In this document: positions 1-8,271 of the stretch, piece by piece | Layout: every line of letters starts with the position of its first letter | Position numbering within the stretch: the stretch's first letter is position 1 | From: DATCZS01 sp036525795 | GTDB lineage: Bacteria; Actinomycetota; Acidimicrobiia; Spongiisociales; ZC4RG35 | Reading direction: 5' to 3' | Assembly (NCBI GenBank): GCA_036525795.1 | Contig: DATCZS010000174.1 | Span: 1-63,707, forward strand | Length of the DNA: 63,707 nt | Program-made: the position numbers and the translations under genes | Notes under the pieces: generated by a model | The model's database searches: none | Told to the model about the DNA's origin: nothing | The model's input: the letters and a program-made list of their open reading frames with translations, nothing else

Positions 1-782
1 CCGTGGCGCAGGCCGAGGGCGGTGGCCGCCGCCTGGGTGACCCGGGTGACATCCTCCACGACCGGCTCGGGGAGGGCGGTGGGGGTGACGAACAGCGTCT
101 CGGCAAAGAACGGGCCGTCGAGGGGGTCGGGTTTGTCGAAGATCGCCAGCGTCTCCAGCCGGCCGGCCCAGAGGAGACCCTCGAGGGAGATCTCCGATCC
201 GGGGACGAACTCCTCGACGAGGACCCGTCCTCCCGATCGGGCGAGCTCTTCGGGGAAGGCCGTTCGGATCCGGTCGTAGGCGCGGTGCAGCGCAGACGGA
301 TCGTCGGCTCGGATGACCCCCCGGCTGGCAGACAGCCCGACCGGCTTGATCACCACGGGAAAGCCGAGCCTCCGCCCGGCCTCGACCGCATCCTCGGCAT
401 CGGTGACCTCGGCGAACCGCGGCTGGGGCACCTCGCCCCTGGACAGCATCCGCCGCATGGCACCCTTGTCCCGGGTGGCGGCGGCCGAGGACGGCGGATT
501 GTGGCTGAGTCCGATCAGCTCGGACGCCCGGGCCGCCATCACGACCCCTGCGTCGTCGGCCGACACGATGGCGTCGATCGGGGTTCTCGCCGCCAGGTCG
601 GCGACGAGGCGGGCCGAGGCCTCGACGTCGGAGCAGTCGATGGCCACGAAACGGTCTTCGAGCCCCAGCGGCGGGGCCTCCTCCGAGGCGAGGGCGAGCT
701 CGACTCCGAGGGCGTCGGCTGCCGCCACGTAGTCGGCTGCCCGGTACGAGCCGGTGGGGAGGATGACGAGGATGCGGGCCAC
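1..782 (-). CDS. ATP-grasp domain protein (3' end beyond window)
   Basis: The reading frame runs on the minus strand from a GTG at 782 off the left edge, giving about 260 visible residues without a stop. The N-terminus (ARILVILPTGSYRAADYV) looks like the Rossmann-like pre-ATP-grasp fold. A central segment reads ATRDKGAMRRML, then GFPVVIKPVGLSASRGV, which is the ATP-grasp lysine and glycine-rich loop, followed by VLVEEFVPGSEISLEGL with the acidic metal/ATP residues. This arrangement fits carboxylate-amine/thiol ligases of the biotin carboxylase / PurK-like superfamily. Substrate cannot be told from the visible part because the C-terminal domain is missing. The plus-strand frame over the same DNA is an antisense shadow. 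nfuA starts divergently at 926. Confidence 0.8.
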   Translation of the reverse strand, partial: MARILVILPTGSYRAADYVAAADALGVELALASEEAPPLGLEDRFVAIDCSDVEASARLVADLAARTPIDAIVSADDAGVVMAARASELIGLSHNPPSSAAATRDKGAMRRMLSRGEVPQPRFAEVTDAEDAVEAGRRLGFPVVIKPVGLSASRGVIRADDPSALHRAYDRIRTAFPEELARSGGRVLVEEFVPGSEISLEGLLWAGRLETLAIFDKPDPLDGPFFAETLFVTPTALPEPVVEDVTRVTQAAATALGLRH

Positions 783-925
783 CGGAGAAGGCTATCGCCC
801 CATCGGCGGTGAGCGATCAGCGCAGGCCGACGAGGACCGCGACCTGGCACCGGGGATCGACGACCAGGGACCCGTGACCTCGCCCGGTTCTCACCAAAGA
901 CCGCCTCCGAGTACCATCCGGTTCC

Positions 926-1540
926 ATGTCCGATCCCACCGTGTTGAACGTGGCGCCTGACGCGCTGGAGATGATCCTCGGCCTGCGTGAGCAGGAGCCG
1001 GGGGACGACGAATTCGGCCTGCTGATCGAGGTGACCGGAATTCAGGGAGGCCAGTTCAAGTACGACTTGAGTTTCGTCGCCACGTCGGACCGCAAAGACG
1101 ATCATCGGATCGAGTATCACGGGGAGCTTCCGATCATCATCCCCGAGTCGGATGTCCCCAAGCTCGATGGCGCCTCGCTGGCGTTCACCGACCAGGGTCT
1201 GGCCATGAACAACCCCAACCGGCCTGCATCTCCCGCCATGGCGGCCCCCGCCGGCGATCTCACCGGACCCATCGCAGAGAGGGTCCAGCAGGTGCTGACC
1301 GAACAGGTGAACCCGGCGATCGCGGGTCACGGCGGGTCGGCAGAGCTGGCGTCCGTGGACGGCACCGTGGCGTACCTTCGCCTCATGGGCGGATGTCAGG
1401 GCTGCGGCATGGCCCAGGTGACGTTGAAGCACGGGATCGAGCGAATCCTGATGGATGCAATCCCCGAACTCACCGCGGTCGAAGACGTCACCGACCACTC
1501 CTCGGGCGAGAATCCCTTCTATCAGGCGGCCAAGAAGTAG
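926..1540 (+). CDS. nfuA: NfuA-like iron-sulfur cluster carrier
   Basis: 204 residues with two domains. Residues 1 to about 95 resemble the A-type (IscA/HesB) fold but lack the usual cysteines, as is typical of the N-terminal domain of NfuA. Residues about 110-190 are a NifU C-terminal (Nfu) domain with the scaffold motif GGCQGCGMAQVTL, whose CxxC pair binds a bridging 4Fe-4S cluster in a homodimer. The family receives clusters from assembly scaffolds and delivers them to apo-enzymes. A TACCAT box (912-917) lies 8 bases before the ATG, consistent with a leaderless transcript. mug follows after 12 bases, so the two are probably co-transcribed. Confidence 0.88.
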   Translation: MSDPTVLNVAPDALEMILGLREQEPGDDEFGLLIEVTGIQGGQFKYDLSFVATSDRKDDHRIEYHGELPIIIPESDVPKLDGASLAFTDQGLAMNNPNRPASPAMAAPAGDLTGPIAERVQQVLTEQVNPAIAGHGGSAELASVDGTVAYLRLMGGCQGCGMAQVTLKHGIERILMDAIPELTAVEDVTDHSSGENPFYQAAKK

Positions 1541-1552
1541 CTCCCACCCGCG

Positions 1553-2119
1553 ATGGGCTTCACCCGCCGCCAGCTCGAGGCCTTTCGCGATGCCTCGGTG
1601 CCCGATCTCGTCGGTGACGGGCTGAAGCTGCTGTTCGTGGGAATCAATCCGGGTCTGTGGACGGCCGCCACCAGGACCCATTTCGCCCATCCGGGCAATC
1701 GGTTCTATCCGGCGCTCCGTCTGGCGGGCATCATCGAGCGTGACATCGACCGATCGGAGGGCATGACAGACGCCGATCGTGCGCACCTCGTCCAACGCGG
1801 CGTCGGCATCACCAATCTCGTCAACCGGGCCACCGTCAGGGCGAGCGAACTCGAGCGTTCGGAGCTCATCGAGGGTGGGCGGAGGCTGCAGGAGCGGATG
1901 GCGACGCTCAACCCGGCGGTCGTCGCCGTCGCCGGGGTCACGGCCTATCGCGATGCCTTCCGGGCCAGGAAGGCGGCGATCGGCCGGCAACCGGTCGAAT
2001 GGAACGGAGCGGCGGTGTGGGTGGTCCCCAATCCGAGTGGCCTCAACGCCCACGAGACCGTGGAGACGTTGGCGGAGTGGTACGGGGCGGCGGGCCGCGA
2101 GGCGGGAATCATCCCGTGA
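1553..2119 (+). CDS. mug: Mismatch-specific uracil/thymine-DNA glycosylase (Mug/TDG family)
   Basis: 188 residues, a typical length for family-2 uracil-DNA glycosylases. The active-site motif GINPGLWTA and the intercalation-loop motif NPSGLNAH are both present and intact, as is the helix VVAVAGVTAYR. The family removes uracil or thymine and some cyclic adducts from G mismatches to start base-excision repair. It lies 12 bases after nfuA and its TGA overlaps the GTG of the next small gene (GTGA), so the three form a likely operon. Confidence 0.9.
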   Translation: MGFTRRQLEAFRDASVPDLVGDGLKLLFVGINPGLWTAATRTHFAHPGNRFYPALRLAGIIERDIDRSEGMTDADRAHLVQRGVGITNLVNRATVRASELERSELIEGGRRLQERMATLNPAVVAVAGVTAYRDAFRARKAAIGRQPVEWNGAAVWVVPNPSGLNAHETVETLAEWYGAAGREAGIIP

Positions 2120-2367
2120 CGCCGCCAACCGAACGACAGGTCCTCTACGCCATGGTGGCGGGCGGATTCCTGTTGGTCGTGGCGGTCCTCATCGTGGTCG
2201 CCTTCTCGTCGGGACTGTCTCCCGGGTGGTGGACTGCAGTCGTCGGATCGGTGTGGTCGGTGGCAGCCGGGTATTCGACGATCCGGTGGCGGTCGACGGG
2301 GCGTGTGCTGATGGTGGCGATCGGGACATTCCTCCTCTGGACTGTGGGAACTCTGCTCACGCGGTGA
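2116..2367 (+). CDS. Small membrane protein of unknown function
   Basis: 83 residues starting at GTG 2116, which overlaps the mug stop codon by four bases. The protein is mostly hydrophobic, with three likely transmembrane helices at about residues 12-32, 38-55 and 65-81, separated by short basic loops (TIRWRSTGR). I recognise no family. The tight overlap argues for translation coupled to mug, but membrane location makes a direct DNA-repair role unlikely. It could be a passenger in the operon. Confidence 0.65.
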   Translation: MTPPTERQVLYAMVAGGFLLVVAVLIVVAFSSGLSPGWWTAVVGSVWSVAAGYSTIRWRSTGRVLMVAIGTFLLWTVGTLLTR

Positions 2368-2548
2368 TCCGGCTTGGCCGCACTCCCGGGGGACGGAGCG
2401 CTCGGGACGCACGCAGTCCTGCCGACCGGAAACGCTGCGGAGGAGCGAAGTCGAGTTGGTCCGCGCCGTGGCGGTGTACGGGATCAGGAGCTGAACGTCG
2501 CCGGCGTCCGGCCGCCGCCCGACGGTGTCGGGACGCGGGTGTCATGGG

Positions 2549-3619
2549 TCAACCCAGCACCTCGCGCATGTCCACGGGTCGTTCTTCGGCGATGCTGATC
2601 TGACCGGCAATCCCCATTGCGACGGAGAGCAGGCCGTCCTCCAGGCCCACTTCCGGGGTGCCCCCGGTCAGGCAGGCCTCGATGAAGTCCAGGTGTTGGA
2701 GCTGGCTGGAGCCGTGGTGATGACCCTGGTGGGTGATCCGCGGATCGCCGACGTCGTAGCGCTCCACGTCGCCGATGAAGTGGCGGCCGCGCCGTCCGAT
2801 GCGAACGGTCATCTCGGGAACCAACGCTTCGATCTTCCCCTTGTCTCCGACGACGGAGACCTCCTCCTGGTTGAAGGTGGCCTCGGCGAACATGCACAGG
2901 TCGAGCATGGCCCTGCTCCCGTCGTCGTAGTCGACGGTGACGAAGGCGTTGTCGAGGATGTCGGGTACGGCGCCGTCGTAGACCTCGTCGAGATGGTTGA
3001 CGTCCTGGGCGCCGGATGCCATCACCCGCACGGGAACGGCCCGGGTGATCTGGTTCATCAGGTCGAAGAAGTGGCAGCACTTCTCCACGAGGGTGCCGCC
3101 CGAGTTCCGGTTGAAGCGGTTCCAGTCGTTCACCTTCGGGAGGAATGGGAAACGGTGCTCCCGGATCGCCACCATCTTCACCGATCCGACCGTTCCCTCG
3201 TGAACCTCGCGGATCAACCTGGCCACCGGCGGCATGTATCGGTATTCGAGCCCCACCCAGGTGACCGACGACCGTTCGCGGGCGGCCTCGACGACGCGGC
3301 GGCAGTCCTCGACGGTGGTGCACAGCGGCTTCTCGACGAGGATGTGGAGGTCGGTGGAAAGGGCGTCGAGCAGAACCCCGGCGTGGGTGTGATTCGGGGT
3401 GGCGATCACCACCGCGTCGCACAGGTCGCCGGAGAGCAGAGCGCGGTAGTCGGTGAATCCCCGTGCCCCGTCGGTCAACGTGGCCGCCGCCGCCATCGAG
3501 TCGGGATGCGGGTCGGCGTAGGCGGTGACGACGGCCCCGGCGATGTGGTTGATGGTTTCGATGTGCTCGAGGCCCATCATCCCGGTTCCGATGATGCCGT
3601 AGCGAAACGTCTGGCTCAT
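2549..3619 (-). CDS. Gfo/Idh/MocA family NAD(P)-dependent oxidoreductase
   Basis: 356 residues from ATG 3619. The N-terminal Rossmann fold shows GIIGTGMMGLEHI, followed by VIATPNHTHAGVLLDAL and the family hallmark HILVEKPLCTT (EKP motif). The C-terminal half has a sugar-dehydrogenase-like beta-sheet domain (GTLVEKCCHFFDL, with the catalytic His region). Members oxidise or reduce sugar, inositol or related alcohols with NAD(P). The specific substrate cannot be inferred because no sugar transporter or isomerase lies alongside. The same frame stays open far upstream to 5038, but that stretch has no family similarity and lies antisense to two genes, so I start at the MSQTFRYG methionine. Confidence 0.88.
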   Translation of the reverse strand: MSQTFRYGIIGTGMMGLEHIETINHIAGAVVTAYADPHPDSMAAAATLTDGARGFTDYRALLSGDLCDAVVIATPNHTHAGVLLDALSTDLHILVEKPLCTTVEDCRRVVEAARERSSVTWVGLEYRYMPPVARLIREVHEGTVGSVKMVAIREHRFPFLPKVNDWNRFNRNSGGTLVEKCCHFFDLMNQITRAVPVRVMASGAQDVNHLDEVYDGAVPDILDNAFVTVDYDDGSRAMLDLCMFAEATFNQEEVSVVGDKGKIEALVPEMTVRIGRRGRHFIGDVERYDVGDPRITHQGHHHGSSQLQHLDFIEACLTGGTPEVGLEDGLLSVAMGIAGQISIAEERPVDMREVLG

Positions 3620-3752
3620 TCCCTTCCCCGTCTGTCTGTGCCGAAGCGCACGAGATCTCCTCGTGTGTCGCTCTTGCGGGGGCTGACCGGCTGGGCGTCG
3701 GGTGCCGATGAGCTCGTGCGGGTGCACCGTCGCCGCATCGATCTCTCCGGAC

Positions 3753-4121
3753 TCAACGAGTCGATTGGCGGCGCGCCGCCGCCATGGCCCGCCAGGTGTC
3801 GAGCACGTCTGCAACGTCGAGCGGGACCAGTCCTTCGGGAAGGGAGGCGTTGATCTCCGCCACCCTCGCCACCACCTCGGACTCGCTGGGAAGCGGCCAC
3901 AGGTCTCCGAGCCGGCGCTCGAGCAGCATCCTGGCGTCGTGGAGCGCGTCGGCGTGACGCTGGCGCTCGAGCCAGCTTCGTACCCACCAGAGCGCGTCGT
4001 CGCGGGTTCCGGCGCCCGGAATGGGCTTGCCCATCCCCGGGAGGTCTGCAAAGTCTCCCCGTTCGATCGCTTCTCTGATGGAGCGTTCGACCGGCGGCTC
4101 GAACTCGGGGCGTTCGTGCAT
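3753..4121 (-). CDS. DUF1992 (DnaJ-homologue subfamily C member 28-like) protein
   Basis: 122 residues covering one complete DUF1992 domain: VERSIREAIERGDFADLPGMGKPIPG is the conserved opening, followed by a helical LERRLGDLWPLPSESEV segment. Related proteins include YhdN of Escherichia coli and the conserved region of human DNAJC28; their function is not established. No J domain is present. The 133-base gap to the Gfo/Idh gene downstream contains a short inverted repeat (CACGAG/CTCGTG, 3649-3665). Confidence 0.8.
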   Translation of the reverse strand: MHERPEFEPPVERSIREAIERGDFADLPGMGKPIPGAGTRDDALWWVRSWLERQRHADALHDARMLLERRLGDLWPLPSESEVVARVAEINASLPEGLVPLDVADVLDTWRAMAAARRQSTR

Positions 4122-4195
4122 TCGCAGAGGGTACCTTTCCGCACAGGTCGGTTGGGATATGCTGATGGCCCAATCGCATACAGGGGGCCATCGTC

Positions 4196-5050
4196 GTGAG
4201 CATCGCCGCGGAAGAGCGTCGACGCACGGTTATCCGCACCAGCTGGGGATTCTTCGCGAATTCGATCATCGCCGCCGGTCTCGCCGTCGTGTTCGCCCGC
4301 GTGATCGAACAGTTCGGGTTGGCCATCGGAGGTGTCATCGCCGGGCGCGATCCGGTGCTGACCAACATCGTGACCGAGTTCCGGGCAGACGGCTCCGATC
4401 TGGCGTGGCTGGGAGCACCGATCGGCAGCCTGGTGTTCGGTTCGTTCTTCCTGATGCTCTATCCGGGCGCCAAAGACCGCAGCGTGGGCAAGCTGTTGAT
4501 GCTGTGGACGATCCTGTTCTGCTTCCGCAACGGGTTTCTGGATCTCGCCACCATGACCCTCTCCGAGACGTCCTATACCGCCATGGCGGTGACCGACGTC
4601 GCCCTTCCGGCCGGAGTTGACATCGTGATCGCGGTGGCGGGTGCCGTGGGCCTGCTCCTGATCGCCATCGGGGCTGCCCCCGCGTTCCTCGGTTTCAACC
4701 GGCACCTCAGTGAGGTCGATGCCCCCAGTGAGCGGCTCCGGTTCGTCTCGTCCATCGCCATGGTCCCGGCACTGGTGGGTCCGCTGCTGGCAGTGCCGTT
4801 CCTCTTTCCCGACCAGGGGACCGGATATCTGTCGGCGATTCCTCTGATCGGGGTGTTCGTGGTGATCACCGTCCTGGCGGCTCCCGGAACCAAGCACTTC
4901 CTCGCACCCCAGCTCGCCGAGGAGAGGGTGCTGTCGTTCGGGTTGGTGGTCGGTTTCATCGCAGTGTTTCTGTTTGCCCGATTCGTCCTGGAACCGGGCA
5001 TCCTGATCCCGCCGTGGGACGAGAGCTTCGACTGGCACTTCCGGCCATGA
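4196..5050 (+). CDS. Polytopic membrane protein, unknown function
   Basis: 284 residues from GTG 4196, with a purine-rich stretch (agggggcc) just upstream. About six or seven hydrophobic helices can be seen, at about residues 18-36, 70-90, 100-117, 142-165, 186-206, 214-234 and 246-268. I recognise no motif or family. Its stop codon overlaps the mogA start (ATGA at 5047-5050), so the two are co-translated. A link to molybdenum metabolism is possible only by context. Confidence 0.7.
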   Translation: MSIAAEERRRTVIRTSWGFFANSIIAAGLAVVFARVIEQFGLAIGGVIAGRDPVLTNIVTEFRADGSDLAWLGAPIGSLVFGSFFLMLYPGAKDRSVGKLLMLWTILFCFRNGFLDLATMTLSETSYTAMAVTDVALPAGVDIVIAVAGAVGLLLIAIGAAPAFLGFNRHLSEVDAPSERLRFVSSIAMVPALVGPLLAVPFLFPDQGTGYLSAIPLIGVFVVITVLAAPGTKHFLAPQLAEERVLSFGLVVGFIAVFLFARFVLEPGILIPPWDESFDWHFRP

Positions 5051-5520
5051 GCTCCGCGGCCGTCCTCACGGTGAGCGACGGCGTATCCCGAGGCACCAGG
5101 GAAGACCTCTCGGGCGATGGACTCGTCCGGCTGCTGGCCGAATCCGGGTATTCGGTGGTCGAACGACGCGTGGTGCCAGACGAGTTCGACGACATCGCCG
5201 CCGCGATTCGGGCACTGTGCGATTCGGCGGATCTGGTGGTGACGACCGGAGGCACGGGATTCGGGCCCCGCGACGTGACCCCGGAGGCGACCCGAACCGT
5301 GATCGAGAGAGAAGCCCCCGGACTGACGCACCTCATGTTCGCCAGAGGCATCGAGAAGACCGCGATGGCGGCTCTCTCGCGAGGAGTCGCCGGGAGCCGC
5401 GGTTCCACGCTCGTGATCAACCTTCCCGGGAGCCCGCGCGGTTCCGCCGAGAACCTGGAGGCCGTCCTGCCGCTGGTTCCCCACGTACTCGACCTGCTCG
5501 GCGGCGACACCGAGCACTGA
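5047..5520 (+). CDS. mogA: Molybdopterin adenylyltransferase-like protein (MogA/MoaB)
   Basis: 157 residues, a typical length. The motif TTGGTGFGPRDVTPEAT is the signature of the MogA/MoaB/gephyrin-G domain, and VINLPGSPRGSAENL is the second conserved loop. The family adenylates molybdopterin before molybdate insertion. The start ATG overlaps the preceding stop. It is followed by two XdhC-type proteins and CoxG, a set used to mature molybdenum hydroxylases of the xanthine dehydrogenase / CO dehydrogenase family. MogA and MoaB cannot be separated by eye. Confidence 0.85.
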   Translation: MSSAAVLTVSDGVSRGTREDLSGDGLVRLLAESGYSVVERRVVPDEFDDIAAAIRALCDSADLVVTTGGTGFGPRDVTPEATRTVIEREAPGLTHLMFARGIEKTAMAALSRGVAGSRGSTLVINLPGSPRGSAENLEAVLPLVPHVLDLLGGDTEH

Positions 5521-5638
5521 GGGCTCGCTCTGCCGACCGGCCATCGGCGCCGGCGGCGCGGGCCGGTGGCGAGTGGTGGACTGTGTCCTATGCTGCGAGG
5601 AGGGCGTCTCGAGACGACGTCGTCCGAGGAGGTGGGTG

Positions 5639-6529
5639 GTGAACGTCATGGAACGGGCTGTCCGGCTGCAGGCCGAAGGTGTTCCGTTCGCTCTCGCCAC
5701 CGTCACCTGGCGGCGGGCGCCGTCCTCGGGCAAGCAGGGATCGAAGGCCATCATCCACGCCGACGGCACGGTGGACGGGTGGATGGGTGGAGCCTGTGCC
5801 CAGCCAACCATCGTCCGACATGCGCTGAAGGCTCTCGAGGACGGTTCCCCGCGGATCCTCGTCCTGGGGGAGGCAGATCGCAGGGAAGGTGTGGTGGCGG
5901 TGGCGATGGCGTGTTCGAGCGAGGGAGCGATGGAGGTCTACGTGGAACCTGTGGTGTCTGCGGCCCACCTGCATGTGGTGGGGAGCTCGCCGATGGTCGA
6001 GACGTTGCGGAGGGTCGCCTCCGCGCTGGAGTGGCGGGTATCGGCGGTGGACGAGCCGTCGATGGCCGGCGTCGGGCCGGGCTCGTTCGTTGTCATCGCC
6101 ACTCAGGGCCACTACGACGAGCCGGCGGTGGAAGCCGCCCTCCGAACCGGCACCCGCTATGTCGGACTGGTGGCATCGGCCAAACGCGCTGCCCAGGTGG
6201 TGGATCACCTTCGCCGCGAGGGGGTGGATGACGAGAGCCTCACCCGGCTGTATGCCCCGGCCGGTCTCGATCTGGGTCACATCGACCACGAGGAGATCGC
6301 CGTTGCGATCATGGCCGAGCTGGTCGCGCTGAAGGCGAAGGTCGGCTCGAGGACCACGATGAAGGTGCAGATGCCGGAGCAGGCAACCGATCCGGTATGC
6401 CGGATGACGGTGGACGTTGCATCCGCCCGGTGGACGACCGAACACGAGGGAACCGCCTACTACTTCTGTGCACCGGGGTGCATGGCCGCGTTCCAGAAGG
6501 ATCCTTCCGCGTTTCTCGTCGAAGGCTGA
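5639..6529 (+). CDS. XdhC/CoxI family protein with C-terminal YHS domain
   Basis: 296 residues from GTG 5639, chosen because AGGAGGT (5627-5633) sits five bases upstream; ATG 5648 is the alternative. The N-terminal XdhC_CoxI domain shows ALATVTWRRAPSSGKQGSKAI and GWMGGACAQPTIV. The middle is the XdhC Rossmann domain (VVIATQGHYDEPAVEAAL, YVGLVASAKRAAQVVD, LYAPAGLDLG). The last 50 residues are a YHS domain (DPVCRMTVD, then YYFCAPGCMAAFQKDPSAFL) with the metal-binding cysteines. XdhC proteins bind molybdenum cofactor and support sulfuration and insertion into Mo hydroxylases. YHS domains usually bind copper or other soft metals. Confidence 0.85.
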   Translation: MNVMERAVRLQAEGVPFALATVTWRRAPSSGKQGSKAIIHADGTVDGWMGGACAQPTIVRHALKALEDGSPRILVLGEADRREGVVAVAMACSSEGAMEVYVEPVVSAAHLHVVGSSPMVETLRRVASALEWRVSAVDEPSMAGVGPGSFVVIATQGHYDEPAVEAALRTGTRYVGLVASAKRAAQVVDHLRREGVDDESLTRLYAPAGLDLGHIDHEEIAVAIMAELVALKAKVGSRTTMKVQMPEQATDPVCRMTVDVASARWTTEHEGTAYYFCAPGCMAAFQKDPSAFLVEG

Positions 6530-6579
6530 TCCGGGCGGGCTCGCGGCCCGGTTCGGGGTGGCGGCTCTAGGCTGCGGTC

Positions 6580-7659
6580 ATGGCCGAGTTCGATCGGATC
6601 CTCGAGGCGATTCATGAGTGGCACGAGCGGCGCATCGAGTTCGCCCTGGCCACGGTGATCGGTGTGCGCGGTTCCACGTATCGCGGTCTTGGGGCCCGTC
6701 AGCTGATGGCCGCGGACGGGTCTGCCGTGGGGACGGTCTCGGGTGGCTGTCTCGACAGGGATCTCGCCGATGTGGCCCGTCGCGTGATGGAAACGGGTCA
6801 GGTGGAGGAGGTGGAGTTCGACCTCACCGCCGACGACGAAGCGACCTGGGGGTGGGGGATCGGATGCAACGGCGCCACCCGCCTGCTGGTCGAACCGAGT
6901 GCGATGGCCCTCGACCTCGCCGCGCGAGTGGCGGACATTCGGGCTCAACAGAGGCCCACCGTGATCGTCCATTCCCTTGCGCCGCCAACGCTCGGAACGC
7001 GGGGCTACGTGTCTGCCGCCCACCACCAGGGTGATCTCGGGAAGGCGGTCATCGAGGCGGCGCGGGCCGCGCTCGACGAGGGCCGGCACCGGCTCTACGA
7101 GGGCTCAGGCGGCGAGGCAGCGTTGCTCGAAGTCGTGGGAGCCCCGTCCCGCCTGGTGGTGTGTGGTGCCGGTCACGATGCCGTCCCGCTGGTCCAGTAC
7201 GGGGCGGAACTCGGCTTCGAAGTCTCGGTGGTCGACGATCGGCGACAGTTCCTGACAGAAGAACGGTTCCCCGGGGCGACGCATCTGATCCATGCCCAGC
7301 CGGTCGATCTGTCGTCGGTGATCGAGACGGATCCCCGAAGCTATGTCGTGCTCATGTCGCACAACTACCACCGCGATCTGGACTATCTGAGGTCCCTGCT
7401 CGGTACGGACGTGTCGTATATCGGGACGCTCGGGCCGGGCGCCCGGCTCGAGCGCCTGCTCGCCGACCTGGCGGCCGAAGGCGCGGAGGTCTCCGACGAG
7501 GACCTGCACAGGCTCCATGGCCCGGCGGGTCTCGATGTCGGCGCAGAAGGCCCCAACGAGATCGCGTGGGCGATCATGGCCGAGGTCATGGCGGTGCGCC
7601 GGCACAGGGAGGGCGGGTCGCTTCGTCGGCGCAAAGGACCGGCGGTCCTGCGGCCGTGA
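6580..7659 (+). CDS. xdhC: XdhC family Mo-hydroxylase maturation protein
   Basis: 359 residues. The N-terminal domain has GVRGSTYRGLGARQLM, SGGCLDRDLADVA and WGWGIGCNGATRLLVEP, the classic XdhC_CoxI motifs with cysteines retained. The C-terminal Rossmann domain follows (RLVVCGAGHDAVPLVQ, VLMSHNYHRDLDYL, YIGTLGPGARLERLL, LHGPAGLDVGAEGPNEIA). The family binds Mo cofactor and loads it into xanthine-dehydrogenase-type enzymes. A TAGGCT box (6568-6573) lies six bases before the ATG, suggesting a separate leaderless promoter. This is the full-length paralogue of the YHS-fused protein just upstream. Confidence 0.88.
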   Translation: MAEFDRILEAIHEWHERRIEFALATVIGVRGSTYRGLGARQLMAADGSAVGTVSGGCLDRDLADVARRVMETGQVEEVEFDLTADDEATWGWGIGCNGATRLLVEPSAMALDLAARVADIRAQQRPTVIVHSLAPPTLGTRGYVSAAHHQGDLGKAVIEAARAALDEGRHRLYEGSGGEAALLEVVGAPSRLVVCGAGHDAVPLVQYGAELGFEVSVVDDRRQFLTEERFPGATHLIHAQPVDLSSVIETDPRSYVVLMSHNYHRDLDYLRSLLGTDVSYIGTLGPGARLERLLADLAAEGAEVSDEDLHRLHGPAGLDVGAEGPNEIAWAIMAEVMAVRRHREGGSLRRRKGPAVLRP

Positions 7660-7711
7660 CTTCTCCTGGTCCGATCCTGCGGCCTACGCTCCCGGATCGA
7701 GGAGGTTTCTC

Positions 7712-8263
7712 GTGAACATCACGCACTCGTTCGAGGTCGCCCGTCCGGTCGATGCCGTGTGGGAGTTCTTCCAGGACATTCCCTCGGTCGCCCAGTGCCT
7801 GCCGGGAGCCGAGCTGACCGAGGTGAAGGACGACGCCGTGTACGGGGGAAAGGTGTCCGTCAAGCTGGGTCCGCTCTCCGCCACCTTCGAGGGCGAGGCC
7901 ACGGTCGTTCCCGATCACGCCGCCAGAACGGGTTCGATCGATGGAAAGGGTGTCGACCGGCGGGGAGGGAGCCGGGGACAGGTCAAGGTCACCTACGTGC
8001 TCGCACCCGCGGACTCGGGAACCCAGGTCGACATCGACGCCGATGTGACACTGTCTGGGGCGGCCGCCCAGTTCGGTCGGACCGGTCTGATCAACGAGAT
8101 GTCGACGCGACTGATCGCCGAGTTCGTCACGTGTGTCGAAGCCAAGCTGGCAGCCACCACCGTCGAAGAGGCGGCTCAGGTCACCGCGGGCGAGGTGAAG
8201 GGCCTGTCGCTGTTCTTGCGGAGCCTGATCGCCTGGTTGAAGAGGCTGTTCTCACGTTCCTGA
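7712..8263 (+). CDS. coxG: CoxG-like SRPBCC protein
   Basis: 183 residues from GTG 7712, with GGAGG at 7701-7705. The sequence opens ITHSFEVARPVDAVWEFFQD and continues PSVAQCLPGAEL and GKVSVKLGPLSATFEGEA, which are the signature segments of CoxG (CO dehydrogenase subunit G), a START/SRPBCC-fold protein thought to recruit or anchor CO-dehydrogenase-type enzymes at the membrane. A basic hydrophobic tail (LFLRSLIAWLKRLFSRS) may be the membrane anchor. It closes the mogA-xdhC-xdhC-coxG run. The large, medium and small hydroxylase subunits are not in the window. Confidence 0.85.
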   Translation: MNITHSFEVARPVDAVWEFFQDIPSVAQCLPGAELTEVKDDAVYGGKVSVKLGPLSATFEGEATVVPDHAARTGSIDGKGVDRRGGSRGQVKVTYVLAPADSGTQVDIDADVTLSGAAAQFGRTGLINEMSTRLIAEFVTCVEAKLAATTVEEAAQVTAGEVKGLSLFLRSLIAWLKRLFSRS

Positions 8264-8271
8264 GGCGGTGC

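Noticed and set aside
2549..5038. 829-codon version of the Gfo/Idh gene
   Set aside because: The N-terminal 470 codons are antisense to the membrane-protein gene and overlap DUF1992; the family start is at 3619.
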